Source: an uncultured Opitutia bacterium (GTDB taxonomy: Bacteria > Verrucomicrobiota > Verrucomicrobiia > Opitutales > UBA953). From it: a stretch of 48,878 bases of DNA. The translations under genes were made by a program, and so were the position numbers. This document shows, in pieces, positions 1 through 8,298 of this stretch. The stretch spans positions 1-48,878 of the forward strand of contig CAIWNE010000074.1 in the NCBI GenBank assembly GCA_903913915.1, written 5' to 3'. The stretch's first letter is position 1. Each line of letters starts with the position of its first letter. The notes beneath the pieces are model-generated. The model was not told the DNA's origin, did not search any database, and worked only from the letters and a program-made list of their open reading frames with translations.

Positions 1-49
1 GGTTGGTCGTGCCATCATTCCGGCGATTATTACCATCATCGGGCTCTGA
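1..49 (+). CDS. C-terminal tail of an unidentified protein (partial)
   Basis: Reading from base 2, the frame encodes 15 residues, VGRAIIPAIITIIGL, and stops at TGA 47-49. The tail is strongly hydrophobic, as in the last helix or strand of a membrane or core-packed protein, but it is too short to name. It is on the same strand as cimA, 93 bases upstream. The gap contains GC-rich inverted repeats (around 60-90) without a clear T tract, so I cannot say whether transcription continues into cimA. Confidence 0.45.
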   Translation, partial: VGRAIIPAIITIIGL

Positions 50-142
50 GCCCGCTGAACGGAACGCCCGACGGGCGACTCCCCGTTCCGCGGCGCCCGG
101 AACGGCCCCCTCCCTTTACACCTCTTTCCCACCCACACCACC

Positions 143-1702
143 ATGGCACGCTCCATCGAAATCTATGATACCACCCTCCGCGACGGCTCGCAGGGGCAGG
201 GCATTCATTTCTCCGTCGATGACAAGCTGCGCATCGCCGCCGAACTCGAGCGCTTCGGCATGACCTACATCGAAGGCGGCTGGCCGGGTTCCAATCCCCG
301 CGACGTCGAGTTCTTCGCCCGCGCGAAGAAGATCAAGTTCAAGCACGCCAAGCTGGCGGCCGTCGGCTCGACCCGCCGCAAGGGCGTGCGCGCCTCCGAA
401 GACGCCCAGGTCCGCGGGCTCCTCGAGGTCGACACCCCGGTGGTCACGATCTACGGCAAGACGTCCGCCCTCCATGTCCGCGAAGTGCTCCGCTGCTCGC
501 CTGAGGAGAACCTCGAGATGATCCGCGACACGGTCGCCTTCCTGAAGTCGCATCGCCGCGAGGTCGTCTACGATTGTGAGCACGCCATCGACGGTTGGAA
601 GGAAGATCCGGCCTACGCCATCGCCTCCATGCTCGCCGCCGTCGAAGGCGGGGCTGACCGCGTGGTACTCTGCGATACCAACGGCGGCTCCTTGCCCTCC
701 GAAGTCGCCGCGGCCACCCGCGCCGCCCTCGCCGCGCTCAAGAAGACCCCCGTCGGCATCCATACCCATGACGACGCTGGCCTCGGCCTCGCCAACGCCC
801 TTGCTTCGCTCGAAGCCGGCGCCTCGCACGTCCAGGGCACCGTCAACGGCATCGGCGAACGCACCGGCAACTGCGACCTCACCGCCGTCATTCCCTGCGC
901 CCAGCTGAAGTTCGGCTGGAAGTGCGTCCCGGCGACCTCGCTCAAGGGCCTCGCCGGCCTTTCGCGCTTCGTCGACGGCGTCGCCAACCTCGCCCCCGAT
1001 CCGCGTCGTCCGTGGGTCGGCACGGCGGCCTTCGCCCACAAGGGCGGCACGCACGTCGACGCCGTCCGCAAGTTCTCCGCCGCCTACGAGCACGTCGACC
1101 CGACCGTCGTCGGCAACGAGCGCACGGTGCTCGTGAGCGACCAGTCCGGCCGCAGCAACATCGTCCTCAAGGCGAAGTCGCTCGGCATCGACCTCGATCG
1201 CGATTCGCCGGCCACCGCCACCGCCCTCGACGAACTGAAGAAACTCGAACACGGCGGCTGGAGCTTCGAGGACGCCGAAGCCTCGCTCGCGCTCCTGCTC
1301 CGTCGCCATATCGGCAAGAGCAAGGCCGCGCCGTTCGAGGTTGCTTCCTATCACGTCACCGCACGCGGCGCCAAGGGGTCGGCCTACTGCGAGGCCGTGG
1401 TCCGCGTCGGTATCGCCGGCAAGGAGACCCTCACCGTGGCCGAAGGCGACGGGCCGGTGCACGCCCTCGACCAGGCCCTGCGTTCCGCGCTGGTGAAGTC
1501 TTTCCCGAAACTCGCGAAGGTCAGCCTCGTGGATTACAAGGTCCGCATCCTCGGCGGAGCCGACGGCACCGCGGCCAAGACCCGCGTGGTCATCCGTTCT
1601 TCCGACGGCAAGGCTTCCTGGGGTACGGTCGGCGTCAGCGAAAACCTCGTCGAAGCCTCCCTGCAGGCGATTGTCGACGGTTACGCCCACGCTCTGTCCT
1701 GA
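143..1702 (+). CDS. cimA: (R)-citramalate synthase
   Basis: Condenses pyruvate and acetyl-CoA to citramalate, the first step of the threonine-independent route to 2-oxobutyrate and isoleucine. The 519-residue length matches the family. The N-terminal HMGL-like TIM barrel shows DTTLRDGSQ (residues 9-17), the metal-binding HTHDDAGLG (207-215) and QGTVNGIGERTGNCDL (231-246). An HKGGTHVDA stretch links to a C-terminal LeuA-type allosteric dimer domain (about 365-519). The combination of long length and the TGNCDL signature favours CimA over 2-isopropylmalate synthase or homocitrate synthase. The ATG at 143 follows a C/A-rich leader with no Shine-Dalgarno sequence. Transcription probably ends at the hairpin 1731-1759. 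Confidence 0.95.
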   Translation: MARSIEIYDTTLRDGSQGQGIHFSVDDKLRIAAELERFGMTYIEGGWPGSNPRDVEFFARAKKIKFKHAKLAAVGSTRRKGVRASEDAQVRGLLEVDTPVVTIYGKTSALHVREVLRCSPEENLEMIRDTVAFLKSHRREVVYDCEHAIDGWKEDPAYAIASMLAAVEGGADRVVLCDTNGGSLPSEVAAATRAALAALKKTPVGIHTHDDAGLGLANALASLEAGASHVQGTVNGIGERTGNCDLTAVIPCAQLKFGWKCVPATSLKGLAGLSRFVDGVANLAPDPRRPWVGTAAFAHKGGTHVDAVRKFSAAYEHVDPTVVGNERTVLVSDQSGRSNIVLKAKSLGIDLDRDSPATATALDELKKLEHGGWSFEDAEASLALLLRRHIGKSKAAPFEVASYHVTARGAKGSAYCEAVVRVGIAGKETLTVAEGDGPVHALDQALRSALVKSFPKLAKVSLVDYKVRILGGADGTAAKTRVVIRSSDGKASWGTVGVSENLVEASLQAIVDGYAHALS

Positions 1703-1716
1703 GCTCCGTCTGACCG

Positions 1717-1744
1717 TTGACTGCCTTCAAGGGCGGGGTAGAAA
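1717..1744 (+). promoter_or_regulatory. Putative sigma-70 promoter of the 1763 esterase, overlapping a terminator
   Basis: A -35 element TTGACT (1717-1722) and a -10 element TAGAAA (1739-1744) are separated by 16 bases. The predicted start is near 1751, giving a leader of about 12 bases before ATG 1763. The -10 element lies at the tip of the hairpin at 1731-1759, so promoter and terminator share the same DNA. The -10 match is only partial. Confidence 0.45.
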
Positions 1745-1762
1745 CCACCTACCCCGCCCTTT
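1731..1762 (+). terminator. Rho-independent terminator hairpin after cimA
   Basis: A perfect 11-base stem, GGGCGGGGTAG (1731-1741) with CTACCCCGCCC (1749-1759), closes a 7-base loop. Flanking AA/TT can extend it to 13 pairs, and three T follow. The hairpin ends directly at the ATG (1763) of the next gene, which is unusually tight. Confidence 0.75.
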
Positions 1763-2752
1763 ATGCGTCCGTTCCTTCTGCTCTTCGTCTCGGCTACCGT
1801 ATTCGCCGCCGATGTCTCCAAGCTCGGTATCCGTGAGCTGGCCAAGCCCGGCGAGAAGGTCGAGGTCGCCCAGGTGCCTGCGTTGGCCAAGGTGGCCTAT
1901 GCCACTGTCGGCTCCGCGAATCCGATTTATCGCCTGAGTGACATCTCCTTCCTGGGCGAAGCCCGCAAGGAGAAGCTCGACCTCTATTTTCCGGACGGCT
2001 CCGCGCGTACGGATCGCCCGGCGGTCGTCTTCATCCATGGCGGCGGCTTCACGGGTGGCGACAAGGCGGAGTATCGCTCGGCCAGCGTCAGCGCAGACCT
2101 ATGCCGAGCCGGTTACGTCGTCGTGAGCTGCAACTATGTGCTCGGCCCGAAGACCAGGGAAGGTGTCTGGCCGCAGAACATCACCGATTGCCGGGATGCC
2201 GTCCGCTGGGTGCGCGTGCATGCCAGGGGACTCGGCGTCAATCCGGACAAGATCGCCGTCGCCGGCGGTTCGGCGGGCGGCTACCTGGCCTTGATGGTCG
2301 GCCTGTCCGACGACAAGACGGGCCCCGGCGGGGATCCGCAGGCCAAGGTTTCCGCCAAGGTCTCCGCGGTCATCGACATGTACGGCGTCGTGAATTTCTC
2401 GAAGCACGGGAAGGGTGAAGTCATCGGCGCGACCCCCGCCGAACAGAAGGCCTACCTGCCCGAACTCCAGTGCGACCCGCAGGATCCGGCGGTGCTCATC
2501 CTGCATGGCACGGCCGACGCCATCGTCGATATCGCGCAATCGGACGACATGGCCAAGGCTCTCCGGGCGGCCAAGGTGCCGTACGAGTACATCGTCGTCG
2601 AAGGCGCCCCGCACACCTTCGACCTTCACCCCAAGGGCAAGAGCTGGAAGAAGACGGGCGTGGTGGGCGGAGTCGAAGTCTCCGGGTCCTCGGACAAGGC
2701 CGACCTGACCGAGCCCACGTTGGCCTTCCTCGCCCGGACGATCGGCAGGTAA
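1763..2752 (+). CDS. Exported alpha/beta hydrolase (BD-FAE/esterase-lipase type)
   Basis: A 329-residue carboxylesterase-like enzyme, probably periplasmic: residues 1-15 form a signal peptide ending VFA before AD. The fold signature is complete. The oxyanion HGGG is at 92-95, the nucleophile Ser170 sits in GGSAGG, the acid is Asp252 in HGTADAIVD and the base is His284 in GAPHTF. Such enzymes in plant-polysaccharide degraders often deacetylate glycans, but the substrate cannot be read from sequence. It starts directly at the foot of the cimA terminator hairpin and ends 3 bases before the convergent NYN gene. There is no ribosome binding site; the start is chosen because it begins the signal peptide. 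Confidence 0.85.
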   Translation: MRPFLLLFVSATVFAADVSKLGIRELAKPGEKVEVAQVPALAKVAYATVGSANPIYRLSDISFLGEARKEKLDLYFPDGSARTDRPAVVFIHGGGFTGGDKAEYRSASVSADLCRAGYVVVSCNYVLGPKTREGVWPQNITDCRDAVRWVRVHARGLGVNPDKIAVAGGSAGGYLALMVGLSDDKTGPGGDPQAKVSAKVSAVIDMYGVVNFSKHGKGEVIGATPAEQKAYLPELQCDPQDPAVLILHGTADAIVDIAQSDDMAKALRAAKVPYEYIVVEGAPHTFDLHPKGKSWKKTGVVGGVEVSGSSDKADLTEPTLAFLARTIGR

Positions 2753-2755
2753 GGC

Positions 2756-3922
2756 TTACTCCTTCAGGCGGGCCATCACCGTCGAGCCCTGGAGCTGGAC
2801 GTCGAAGCGGCCGGTGTCCTCGAGCATGCGGTAGAACTTCGCGTATCGCGGGGCGTTGGCTTCGAGGCCGGGATGTTCCTGCAGGAGGAACTTCTTGATG
2901 ACCTCCACCTTCAGCCATTCGCCGGCCGGCGCGAGGCCCGTGGCGACGTCGACGAGCGCCTCGATGATGTCGTTGCGGGCAAGCAGCTGCGCGCGGCGCT
3001 GGTCGGCTTCGGCCTTGCCCTGGGCCTGCTGGGCCGAGGTGAGGTTCGGGCGGTCGCGGTAATCCTGGCCGGCGTTGTCCTGGGGCGGGCGGGTTTCGCG
3101 GGGCTCGCGCGGTTCGCGGGCCTGACGTGGCTCGCGCGGAGGGCGTTCCGGACGGGCTTCGCGGCGGGGGCCGGCCTCACGCTGCTGACGCGGCGCGTCG
3201 GCGAAGCGGAGCTCGGGAAGCATCTTCTCGAACTGGTCAAGCAGGGCGCCGACCTCCTTGTTGGCCTTGGGCGCGAGCGCGCGGAGGGCCTGGGCGATGA
3301 GGCCGAGGGCGAGGCGCGGGTCGGACTTCGCGGCCTGCTCCTTGTCCATGCGTTCGCGGAGCTCGGAGAGGTTCAGGTAATGGTGGGCCGTCGAGCGGAG
3401 CGCCTTGTGCGTGCGCTCGCCCATCACGATGATGCGGACGCCGAGGCGCTTCGCGTCCTCGACCACCGGCGTGAAGTCGCTGTCGTTCGTGACGAAGATG
3501 AGCGTCGTGGGCGGATTCGGTCCCGCCATCAGCTTCACCGCGTCGATCGTCAGGCGCATGTCCGCGGCGTTCTTGCCGGGCGTGTAGCTGCGCTGGTCGA
3601 CGAGCTCGAGTTCGGGCCATTCCTGGGCGGCGGCCCGCCAGCCGCTGAGGCGGCCGTGGAAGTCGCCGTAGGCGCGGGCGGCGGAGATCTCCGTCTCGCC
3701 GATGAAGCGGCGCAGGGTGGGGAGGTGCTGGTGCGAGACGTTGTCCGCGTCGATGAGCACGCCGATCCGCTGGTTCGGCTGGGCCTTGGCGGCCTCGGGC
3801 GTGGAGGTGGAGGCGGCGTCGGCCTGGCGCTTCGCCGGCTTGGCGGAGCGGCGGGAGGAAGGCTTGCTGGAGGCGCGGCCGCGCACGGGGGCGGCGGCTT
3901 TCTTGGACTTGGGTCTGGGCAC
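2756..3922 (-). CDS. NYN domain (LabA/DUF88-like) protein with C-terminal OST-HTH/LOTUS domain
   Basis: A 388-residue protein, probably an RNA-acting PIN-like nuclease or RNA-binding factor. Residues 1-50 are basic low-complexity sequence. The NYN domain (about 52-200) has IGVLIDADNV and FVTNDSDFTPVVEDA, which carry the acidic residues of PIN-like active sites. A long Arg/Glu/Pro-rich linker follows. The last about 75 residues (NDIIEALVDVA to MARLKE) fit an OST-HTH/LOTUS module, including GEWLKVEVIKKFL and the closing beta strands. The start is taken as GTG 3922 because the upstream frame has no other plausible initiator; it has no Shine-Dalgarno sequence. It is divergent from the secreted protein at 4058. 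Family members are reported in RNA metabolism and in cyanobacterial clock output; the role here is unknown. Confidence 0.8.
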   Translation of the reverse strand: MPRPKSKKAAAPVRGRASSKPSSRRSAKPAKRQADAASTSTPEAAKAQPNQRIGVLIDADNVSHQHLPTLRRFIGETEISAARAYGDFHGRLSGWRAAAQEWPELELVDQRSYTPGKNAADMRLTIDAVKLMAGPNPPTTLIFVTNDSDFTPVVEDAKRLGVRIIVMGERTHKALRSTAHHYLNLSELRERMDKEQAAKSDPRLALGLIAQALRALAPKANKEVGALLDQFEKMLPELRFADAPRQQREAGPRREARPERPPREPRQAREPREPRETRPPQDNAGQDYRDRPNLTSAQQAQGKAEADQRRAQLLARNDIIEALVDVATGLAPAGEWLKVEVIKKFLLQEHPGLEANAPRYAKFYRMLEDTGRFDVQLQGSTVMARLKE

Positions 3923-4003
3923 GGCGGAAAGGTCCCTATCCGTGCGGCGAAACCTCCTCCGCGACAATGCGAATCGGCCGCGGGAGGGGGCGACGACCTG
4001 TGA

Positions 4004-4017
4004 TATTATTGATAATA
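4004..4017. promoter_or_regulatory. AT-rich dyad in the divergent NYN/4058 intergenic region
   Basis: TATTAT (4004-4009) and ATAATA (4012-4017) form a 6-base dyad with a 2-base centre. It sits in a strongly AT-rich patch (4001-4056) between the divergent starts at 3922 and 4058. It could contain a -10 element or a regulator site; I cannot decide which. Confidence 0.3.
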
Positions 4018-4057
4018 ATTTTCTGGAACTTCCGCTTTTTTTGACTGTTAAAAAGAT

Positions 4058-5215
4058 GTGAAAATACGCTTTCCTCGCTCCCTCGGCCTGCTGGCCGCAG
4101 TCTGCTGGGGAGCCGTCGTCGGCGCGGCGGTGGAGCCGATGTGGGTGGCCAAGCCCGGACCTTGGGGCGAGCTGGAGGTCAGGACGGTCTATCTCGAGCC
4201 CCCCGAGGCCCTGCTGGCCGTCGTGGCCAAGCCGAGCACGGTGACGCGCTGGACCTTCGAACAGACCACGGCGAACGCCGTGCGCGAGACCTTGGCCAGG
4301 GCCAAGGTGCCCGGGCCGGTCATCGAGCGCCTGTTCAGCCCCGTCCGCCTGGTCAGCAGCGGCAACAGCATCGTCCTGCTCCCGGAGGTCGAGGACCTCG
4401 CCGCCCTCGGCCAGGAAGCCCGCAGCGCCCTCTACCTCGAGCTGGCGAAGTGCGCGGCCAACGAATACCAGCGCGACCCAGTGTTCATCCTGGGCGGAGA
4501 CGTGGACGACTGGATGCAGGGCTCCTCGCTCACGCCGGCCCAGCAGGCGCTTTTCCGCCGGCTCCTCTGGAAGCGTGGCAGCGCGCTGGTCTTCAGCGAC
4601 GTCCAAGCCCTGCTTTCGCTCGCGAAGTCGCCTGAGGAAGTGAACGCGGTCTTCCGCTCGATCACGCGCGTCCGCAGCCTGGTGGTGGAGTTGCGGCTGC
4701 CGCTCAAGGCCGACCGGACGGCCTTCATCGATTACTGGTCGGCCGGCCAGACGGACGCGCCTCGCCTCACCTTCATCAAGGCCATCACTCAGCGCCGGGC
4801 CCCGCAGACCGTCGATATCACGCACTTCCTGCCGTCGATCATCCGTCAGCGCGCCTACACCTTCCCGGAGATGGATCTCGGCCTGAAGGGGCGTTTTCCC
4901 GACTGCCACTGGACGTCGCTGAATTTCTTCAACCTCGCGCCCAAGGACGTCTTCTTGGACACCAAGCAGGCCGCGGAGCACCTCCTCAAGGACTATGAGG
5001 TCGTGGACGCTCCTTACCGCTTCGGCGACGTGCTCTGCTTCCTCGACGAAGGCGAGGGCCTGCATACCTGCGTGCACCTCGCGGATGACATCGTGCTCAC
5101 GAAGAACGGCGACAGCATCCTGGCGCCCTGGGCCCTGATGCAGCTCAAGGACGTGGACTCGATCTATCGTCGCTCGCCGAACACCCGCATCCAGGGGTAT
5201 CGCCTGAAGAAGTAG
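4058..5215 (+). CDS. Secreted protein of unknown function with a C-terminal Cys/His domain (NlpC/P60-like appearance)
   Basis: A 385-residue exported protein that I do not recognise as a named family. Residues 1-24 look like a signal peptide (LLAAVCWGAVVGAA). The middle (30-270) is mixed alpha/beta without a known motif. The C-terminal part has an order like papain-fold NlpC/P60 hydrolases: Cys283 opening a helix (DCHWTSLNFF), then YRFGDVLCFLDEG (320-332), then His336/His340 in LHTCVHLADD. This homology is a weak inference. The start is GTG 4058 (GTG AAA ATA), which begins the signal peptide; a TGTTAA -10-like element ends 7 bases upstream, compatible with a leaderless start. It is divergent from the NYN gene. 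Confidence 0.7.
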   Translation: MKIRFPRSLGLLAAVCWGAVVGAAVEPMWVAKPGPWGELEVRTVYLEPPEALLAVVAKPSTVTRWTFEQTTANAVRETLARAKVPGPVIERLFSPVRLVSSGNSIVLLPEVEDLAALGQEARSALYLELAKCAANEYQRDPVFILGGDVDDWMQGSSLTPAQQALFRRLLWKRGSALVFSDVQALLSLAKSPEEVNAVFRSITRVRSLVVELRLPLKADRTAFIDYWSAGQTDAPRLTFIKAITQRRAPQTVDITHFLPSIIRQRAYTFPEMDLGLKGRFPDCHWTSLNFFNLAPKDVFLDTKQAAEHLLKDYEVVDAPYRFGDVLCFLDEGEGLHTCVHLADDIVLTKNGDSILAPWALMQLKDVDSIYRRSPNTRIQGYRLKK

Positions 5216-5232
5216 GCCTAGGTCCGCATCGC

Positions 5233-5304
5233 TGTCCCCGGCGGGAATCGAACCCACATCCTCGGTTTAGGAAACCAATGTTCTATCCGTTGAACTACGG
5301 GAAC
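5233..5304 (-). tRNA. tRNA-Arg (anticodon CCU)
   Basis: On the minus strand the acceptor GTTCCCG pairs with CGGGGAC (one T-G pair). The anticodon stem TTGGT/ACCGA encloses the loop TTCCTAA with anticodon CCT. The T arm TGGGTTCGATTCCCG is canonical. Discriminator base A; the CCA end is not encoded. Confidence 0.95.
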
Positions 5305-5313
5305 GCGACGGGT

Positions 5314-5342
5314 AGTAAGCCGCGGCGGGGCGGCGCGGGCAA
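5314..5342 (-). promoter_or_regulatory. Putative promoter of tRNA-Arg
   Basis: On the minus strand TTGCCC (5342-5337), a 17-base spacer, then CTTACT (5319-5314). The predicted start lies a few bases before the tRNA 5' end at 5304. Confidence 0.45.
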
Positions 5343-5396
5343 GCCTGCATCGGCGGGTGGGCTTGACTCCCCTGCTTTTGGGCTAACTTCGATGGC

Positions 5397-6443
5397 ATGT
5401 CCGCCTCCCTGTCCGCCGTCACCGAACTCCCGTTGGTGATACCCGGCTGGGCCTGGGCCGCCTTCCTCGGATTCGTCGGACTGATGCTCGCCTTGGATCT
5501 GGGCGTCTTCAAGAAACCGGATCAGGCGCCTTCTTTCAAGGAGGCCGTCGCCTGGTGCGTCGTCTGGGTTTCCTTGGCCGTCGTCTTCGCCTTCCTGCTT
5601 TCGGCCTGGCGTGGCCCGGAGGATGCGGAGCTCTTCGCCGGCGGCTACGTCCTCGAGCTCGCCCTGTCGGTCGACAACCTCTTCATCTTCATCCTCGTCT
5701 TCGCCCACTTCGGGATCCCGGAGCGACTGCAGCATCGCGTGCTCTTCTGGGGTATCCTCGGCGCCGTCGCCATGCGAGCCGTCTTCATCATCGCGGGCGT
5801 CGCCGCCGTCGACCGCTTCGCCCTCCTGCTGCCGCTGTTCGGCGTCTTCCTCCTCTTCACCGGCGTCAAGCTGGCCCTTTCGCGTGACGAGGCCGAGGGC
5901 AGGGGGCTCGGGGAGAATTTCATCGTCCGGATGACGAGACGATTCCTGCCTGTCACCGATCGCCTGCATGGAGACGCCTTCTGGGCCAAGGAGGACGGCA
6001 GGGGCGTCTTCACTCCGCTCTTCGTGGTGCTGCTCGTCATCGAAGGCACCGACCTGCTGTTCGCGGTCGACTCCATCCCCGCCGTGCTCGGAATCCTGCC
6101 GGCCGAGATGGCCGTCGAGGAGAAGCGCTTCATCGCGTTCACTTCCAATATCTTCGCCATCATGGGGCTGCGTTCGATGTACTTCGCCATCTCCGGCTTC
6201 ATGCATTACGTCCGGTTCCTCAAGCCGGCCTTGTCCCTCATCCTGGTCTTCATCGGACTCAAGATGATCCTGCCGTGGGCTGCCGGGCTCGGACAGGCGG
6301 ACGGACGTCTCGGCGCGTGGGTGCCGGCGGCCTTCGTCCGTGAGGGCGAGGTCCATGTCCCGACCGCGGTCTCGCTCTCGACCATCGGCTTCATCCTGGC
6401 GCTCGCGGTGGCTCTTTCGGTCGTCTTTCCGAAGAAGAAATAG
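5397..6443 (+). CDS. TerC/Alx family integral membrane transporter
   Basis: A 348-residue inner-membrane protein with about nine hydrophobic segments. The two TerC repeat signatures are clear: ELALSVDNLFIFILVF (about 85-100) and EGTDLLFAVDSIPAVLG (about 218-234), with the paired acidic residues of the transport path. The family (TerC, Alx) is linked to manganese homeostasis and to metal loading of exported enzymes; tellurite resistance in the name is historical. The length and layout resemble Alx more than the shorter TerC type. The start ATG 5397 has no Shine-Dalgarno sequence; TTGACT (5363) and TAACTT (5384-5389) may form a promoter with a very short leader, though the 15-base spacing is poor. 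The ABC exporter follows 48 bases downstream. Confidence 0.9.
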   Translation: MSASLSAVTELPLVIPGWAWAAFLGFVGLMLALDLGVFKKPDQAPSFKEAVAWCVVWVSLAVVFAFLLSAWRGPEDAELFAGGYVLELALSVDNLFIFILVFAHFGIPERLQHRVLFWGILGAVAMRAVFIIAGVAAVDRFALLLPLFGVFLLFTGVKLALSRDEAEGRGLGENFIVRMTRRFLPVTDRLHGDAFWAKEDGRGVFTPLFVVLLVIEGTDLLFAVDSIPAVLGILPAEMAVEEKRFIAFTSNIFAIMGLRSMYFAISGFMHYVRFLKPALSLILVFIGLKMILPWAAGLGQADGRLGAWVPAAFVREGEVHVPTAVSLSTIGFILALAVALSVVFPKKK

Positions 6444-6491
6444 GAAAATTTCGGTGTTTCCTCCCGCAGGGCTCGCCGCCACGCTGGAGTC

Positions 6492-8297
6492 GTGTTCCGC
6501 GGACGCTACAAGCTTTACCTGCCCTACCTGAAGGGAAGCCGTACGCTCCTCGCGCTTTCGCTGCTCGCGGCGATCGTCTTCTCGGCGGCCAACGCCCTCG
6601 GCCTGCCTTTCCTGGTGGGCAAGGTCTTGCCGGCCGTCTTCGGCGATGCCGCCGCGCGCGCCGCGCCTCTCCTGACCTGGCCGAAGTGGCTGGGCGGTCA
6701 GCCAGCCTTCTACCTGCCGAAGGGGCACGAGATGGCCTTCGCCGTCGCCTTCCTGCCGGTCGTGATGCTCATCCGCGGCCTCGGGGAGTTCTTTTCGACA
6801 TACCTGCTCAACCTGGCCGGCCTGCGGGTCATCGAGGCAGTCCGTCGCGATGTCTTCGCGAAGCTGCAGCAGCTGCACCTCGGCTTCTTCGGCCGACTGC
6901 CGGTCGGGGATCTCCTTTCCCGCCTCATCGCCGACGCCAATTCCGTCCGGCTCGTGCTGGTCGACGTGTCGAACGACCTGATCGTCCAGCCGCTGTCGAT
7001 GGTCTTCGCCTTGGGCTACGTGGTGGTGATCTGCTTCTCGCACGAGAAGGGCTACTGGTTCCTGGCCTGCCTCCTGGTCGTGCCCGCCGCCGTCTTTCTC
7101 GTGCGCGGCGTCGGCATGCGTATCCAGCGTCGCACGCGTCAAGGCATGGAGTCCGCCTCCGACCTCAACAGCATCGCGGTCGAGAACCTGCAGTCGGCCC
7201 GCGAGGTGCGCGCCTATGGCTTGCAGGAGCGCGAGTCGAAGCGCTTCAATCAGGCCAGCCAGGAAGGCCTCCGCATCCAAGGCAAACTGGTCCGCTACGA
7301 GAAGGCTCTCTCCCCGATGGTGGAAGTCACCGCCGCCCTCGGCATCTCCGCCGCCATCGCCGTCGGCGCGATGAATGGTTTCACGATGGAGGAACTGATC
7401 TCGCTGATCGTCGCCTTCTATTTCGCCTACGGCCCCATCAAGCGACTCGGCAACGTGAGCAGCCGCCTCAGCATGGCCGCCCCGGGCCTGGTCCGCCTCG
7501 AGGAGGTCATCCTTGCGCCCATCGAGGTCGCGGACGTCTCCCAGGCCCGCGCGCTCGCCCGCGTGCGCGGCGACCTCGAGATGCGCGGCGTCTCCTTCAG
7601 TTACGGCGTGGATCCGGTGCTGCTCGACGTGAGCCTGAAGATCCCGGCGGGGCAGTCCGTGGCGCTGGTCGGACCGAGCGGCGCCGGCAAGAGCACCTTC
7701 GTCAATCTTGTCCCGCGCTTCTTCGACCCGCAGCAGGGCGCGATCCTCGTCGACGGTCACGACCTCCGCGAGGTCCGTCAGGCGGACCTGAGGGCCAATA
7801 TCGCCCTTGTCTCGCAGGAGCCGGTGCTTTTCAACGAATCGATCCTCGAGAACATCCGCCTTGGACGTCCGTCCGCCAGCGACGCCGAGGTCCGCGAGGC
7901 CGCCCGCCTGGCCGGCGCCCTGGAATTCATCGAGGCCCAGCCCGAAGGTTTCCTCACCAAGGTCGGCGAGCGCGGCGGTCGCCTTTCCGGCGGCCAGCGC
8001 CAGCGCGTCTCGATCGCCCGCGCCTTCCTCAAGGATGCGCCGATCCTCATCCTCGACGAAGCCACCTCCGCGCTCGATACCGACACCGAGCGCAGCATCC
8101 AGCAGTCGCTCACGCTCCTGATGAAGGGCCGGACGACGCTCATCGTCGCCCATCGCTTCAGCACGATCCGCGACGTCAGCCGCGTCCTGGTGTTCGACGG
8201 CGGACGCATCGTGGCCGACGGCACCCGCGAAGGAGTCTACGCCTCGTCGGAGCTCTTCCGTCGCCTCTGGGACAACCAGGCGAAGAACCTCGCCTGA
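6492..8297 (+). CDS. ABC exporter, MsbA-like half-transporter (membrane and ATPase fused)
   Basis: A 601-residue half-transporter acting as a homodimer in the inner membrane. Residues 1-330 form the six-helix type-1 exporter domain; the loop holds ENLQSAREVRAYGLQERE, a coupling region typical of the MsbA/lipid exporter group. The nucleotide-binding domain has Walker A GPSGAGKST, Q-loop VSQEPVLF, signature LSGGQRQR, Walker B ILILDEATSALD and the switch His in VAHRF. The next gene, 1 base downstream, is a GT9 glycosyltransferase, which supports a lipid A-core or other glycolipid flippase role. The GTG start (6492) has no ribosome binding site. I withhold the symbol msbA because substrate specificity is not proven. 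Confidence 0.9.
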   Translation: MFRGRYKLYLPYLKGSRTLLALSLLAAIVFSAANALGLPFLVGKVLPAVFGDAAARAAPLLTWPKWLGGQPAFYLPKGHEMAFAVAFLPVVMLIRGLGEFFSTYLLNLAGLRVIEAVRRDVFAKLQQLHLGFFGRLPVGDLLSRLIADANSVRLVLVDVSNDLIVQPLSMVFALGYVVVICFSHEKGYWFLACLLVVPAAVFLVRGVGMRIQRRTRQGMESASDLNSIAVENLQSAREVRAYGLQERESKRFNQASQEGLRIQGKLVRYEKALSPMVEVTAALGISAAIAVGAMNGFTMEELISLIVAFYFAYGPIKRLGNVSSRLSMAAPGLVRLEEVILAPIEVADVSQARALARVRGDLEMRGVSFSYGVDPVLLDVSLKIPAGQSVALVGPSGAGKSTFVNLVPRFFDPQQGAILVDGHDLREVRQADLRANIALVSQEPVLFNESILENIRLGRPSASDAEVREAARLAGALEFIEAQPEGFLTKVGERGGRLSGGQRQRVSIARAFLKDAPILILDEATSALDTDTERSIQQSLTLLMKGRTTLIVAHRFSTIRDVSRVLVFDGGRIVADGTREGVYASSELFRRLWDNQAKNLA

Positions 8298-8298
8298 G

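Noticed and set aside
116-1690. Long antisense open frame over cimA
   Set aside because: GC-rich coding DNA commonly keeps the opposite frame open. The predicted product is a low-complexity Gly/Asp/Glu/Arg sequence with no fold motif, while cimA is certain.
3923-5257. Upstream extension of the NYN reading frame over the 4058 gene
   Set aside because: The extension is the antisense shadow of a gene with a signal peptide, and the NYN protein needs only the GTG at 3922.
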